This document shows, piece after piece, positions 5,301-6,108 of a DNA stretch of 6,108 nt (position 1 is its first letter; each line of letters starts with the position of its first letter). Location of the stretch: assembly GCA_036517235.1 (NCBI GenBank), contig DATDXL010000090.1, positions 1 through 6,108 on the forward strand. Direction: 5' to 3'. The notes below the pieces were generated by a model. That model was not told the DNA's origin. It saw only the letters and a program-made list of their open reading frames with translations, and did not search any database. Made by a program: the position numbers and the translations under genes. Source of the stretch: 2-02-FULL-46-13 sp036517235. GTDB taxonomy: Bacteria > Patescibacteriota > Minisyncoccia > Phycocordibacterales > DSPV01.

Positions 5301-6108
5301 ATGGATAAAGATATTACAATCGTTACGCATAATGGGAGTTTCCACACCGATGATGTATTCGCGGTGGCGACGCTTTTACTTGTATTCAAGAATAAACCGG
5401 TGATCGCACGGATTATTCGGACACGCGACGCGGCGCTTATTGAATCAGGCGATTTTGTCGTCGACGTCGGTACTATCTATGATGAGCAGCGAGAGAGGTT
5501 TGACCATCACCAGATTGGCGGCGCGGGAGCGCGTGAGAACGGCGTTCCGTATGCGGCATTCGGATTAGTGTGGAAGAAATACGGTGGCCTCCTTATGAGT
5601 TCTCCGGAAGCAGTAGAGATGATCGATGAGACACTGGTCCAATATGTAGACGCGATGGATAATGGTACCGGAGAGCTTACACCGATCATCGCCGGTGTGG
5701 TCCCTTATTCCGTGCGAGAGGTGATTAGTTCATTCAATCCGACATGGGACGAGGAAGCCACCGATGACGACCTTCGTTTCAGCGAGGCGGTCAATTGTGC
5801 GTTGCAGATCCTTGAGAGAGAGATAAAGACTACCGAGAGTTTTGTCAAAGGCGACATGCTTGTGCGGAAAGCGTATGAAGCAGCAAAAGATAAGAGAATC
5901 GTCGTCCTGGAGAAGAATTATCTCTGGGAGAAAGTGCTGAACCAATTCTCGGAGCCACTGTTCGTGGTAGAGCCGACGACTGAAGGGTGGAAAGTGTACG
6001 CGGTGAAAGACAATCCCGCCTTATTCGTCAATAGAAAGGACTTGCCGCTCGCATGGGCAGGGAAGAGAGACGCAGAGCTTGCCGGTGTATCGGGAGTTCC
6101 TGACGCTG
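5301..6108 (+). CDS. MYG1/UPF0160 family DHH-like metal-dependent hydrolase (3' end outside window)
   Basis: The frame is open from ATG 5301 to the window end (269 complete codons, no stop), so the C-terminus is missing. The protein matches the MYG1 family, whose eukaryotic members are DHH-related 3'-5' RNA exonucleases. Visible motifs: THNGSFHTDD (9-18) with His10, His15 and Asp17 as likely metal ligands; FVVDVGTIYD (52-61) with Asp55; RFDHHQ (66-71), the DHH motif; AAFGLVWKKYG (85-95); and VDAMDNG (116-122), matching the family's E-I-D-A-I-D-N-G motif. Near the end, LPLAWAGKRDAEL (248-260) corresponds to the conserved LP.PWAG.RD.EL segment, so most of the protein is present (relatives are about 290-340 aa). 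The metal-binding residues appear intact. It lies 2 bases behind the flavoprotein gene in a probable operon. Substrate in bacteria is unsettled: nuclease or nucleotide phosphodiesterase activity is inferred from family. Confidence 0.9.
   Translation, partial: MDKDITIVTHNGSFHTDDVFAVATLLLVFKNKPVIARIIRTRDAALIESGDFVVDVGTIYDEQRERFDHHQIGGAGARENGVPYAAFGLVWKKYGGLLMSSPEAVEMIDETLVQYVDAMDNGTGELTPIIAGVVPYSVREVISSFNPTWDEEATDDDLRFSEAVNCALQILEREIKTTESFVKGDMLVRKAYEAAKDKRIVVLEKNYLWEKVLNQFSEPLFVVEPTTEGWKVYAVKDNPALFVNRKDLPLAWAGKRDAELAGVSGVPDA

Noticed and set aside
5507..5945. Minus-strand open frames of 60 and 71 codons
   Set aside because: They are antisense to the MYG1-family gene, which carries conserved motifs in the plus frame.

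Overview
The window looks like part of a chromosome from a Candidatus Patescibacteria (CPR, probably Parcubacteria-type) genome. This is inferred from several things together: very tight gene packing, almost no Shine-Dalgarno sequences, -10 boxes lying almost on top of start codons, a small two-TM coiled-coil protein of a type I associate with that phylum, and an inverted-repeat element whose left end reads Met-Asn-Pro-Val-Arg-Asn, which I recall as recurrent in Parcubacteria assemblies. TGA ends four of the genes, so the recoded UGA=Gly code of Gracilibacteria/SR1 is excluded. No rRNA, tRNA, CRISPR array or transposase gene is visible.

Layout: (1) 68-2125, plus strand: a probable operon of an ABC ATPase, an ABC-2 type permease and a HIGH-motif nucleotidyltransferase, behind an extended -10 promoter. 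The first two should form one complete ABC-2 exporter (two ATPases plus two permeases); the third may make an activated sugar or alcohol for an envelope polymer. (2) 2145-2299: a 155-bp element bounded by perfect 18-bp inverted repeats; its right arm supplies the start codon of the next gene. (3) 2298-2714, plus strand: a small membrane protein with a charged C-terminal coiled coil. (4) 2725-4637, minus strand: enolase followed by a dPGM-type phosphoglycerate mutase, overlapping by ATGA. These catalyse consecutive steps of lower glycolysis (3-phosphoglycerate to 2-phosphoglycerate to phosphoenolpyruvate). (5) 4638-4722: a compact divergent promoter region with a TATAAT box for each direction. 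(6) 4723-6108, plus strand: an NADPH-dependent FMN reductase-family flavoprotein, then a MYG1/UPF0160-family DHH-like hydrolase that runs off the window.

Gene functions are mostly ordinary and well supported. The parts that most deserve a second look are the inverted-repeat element fused to a start codon, the recurring leaderless-type promoter architecture, and the ABC ATPase whose Q-loop lacks the usual glutamine. No stretch over 300 bases lacks a gene.
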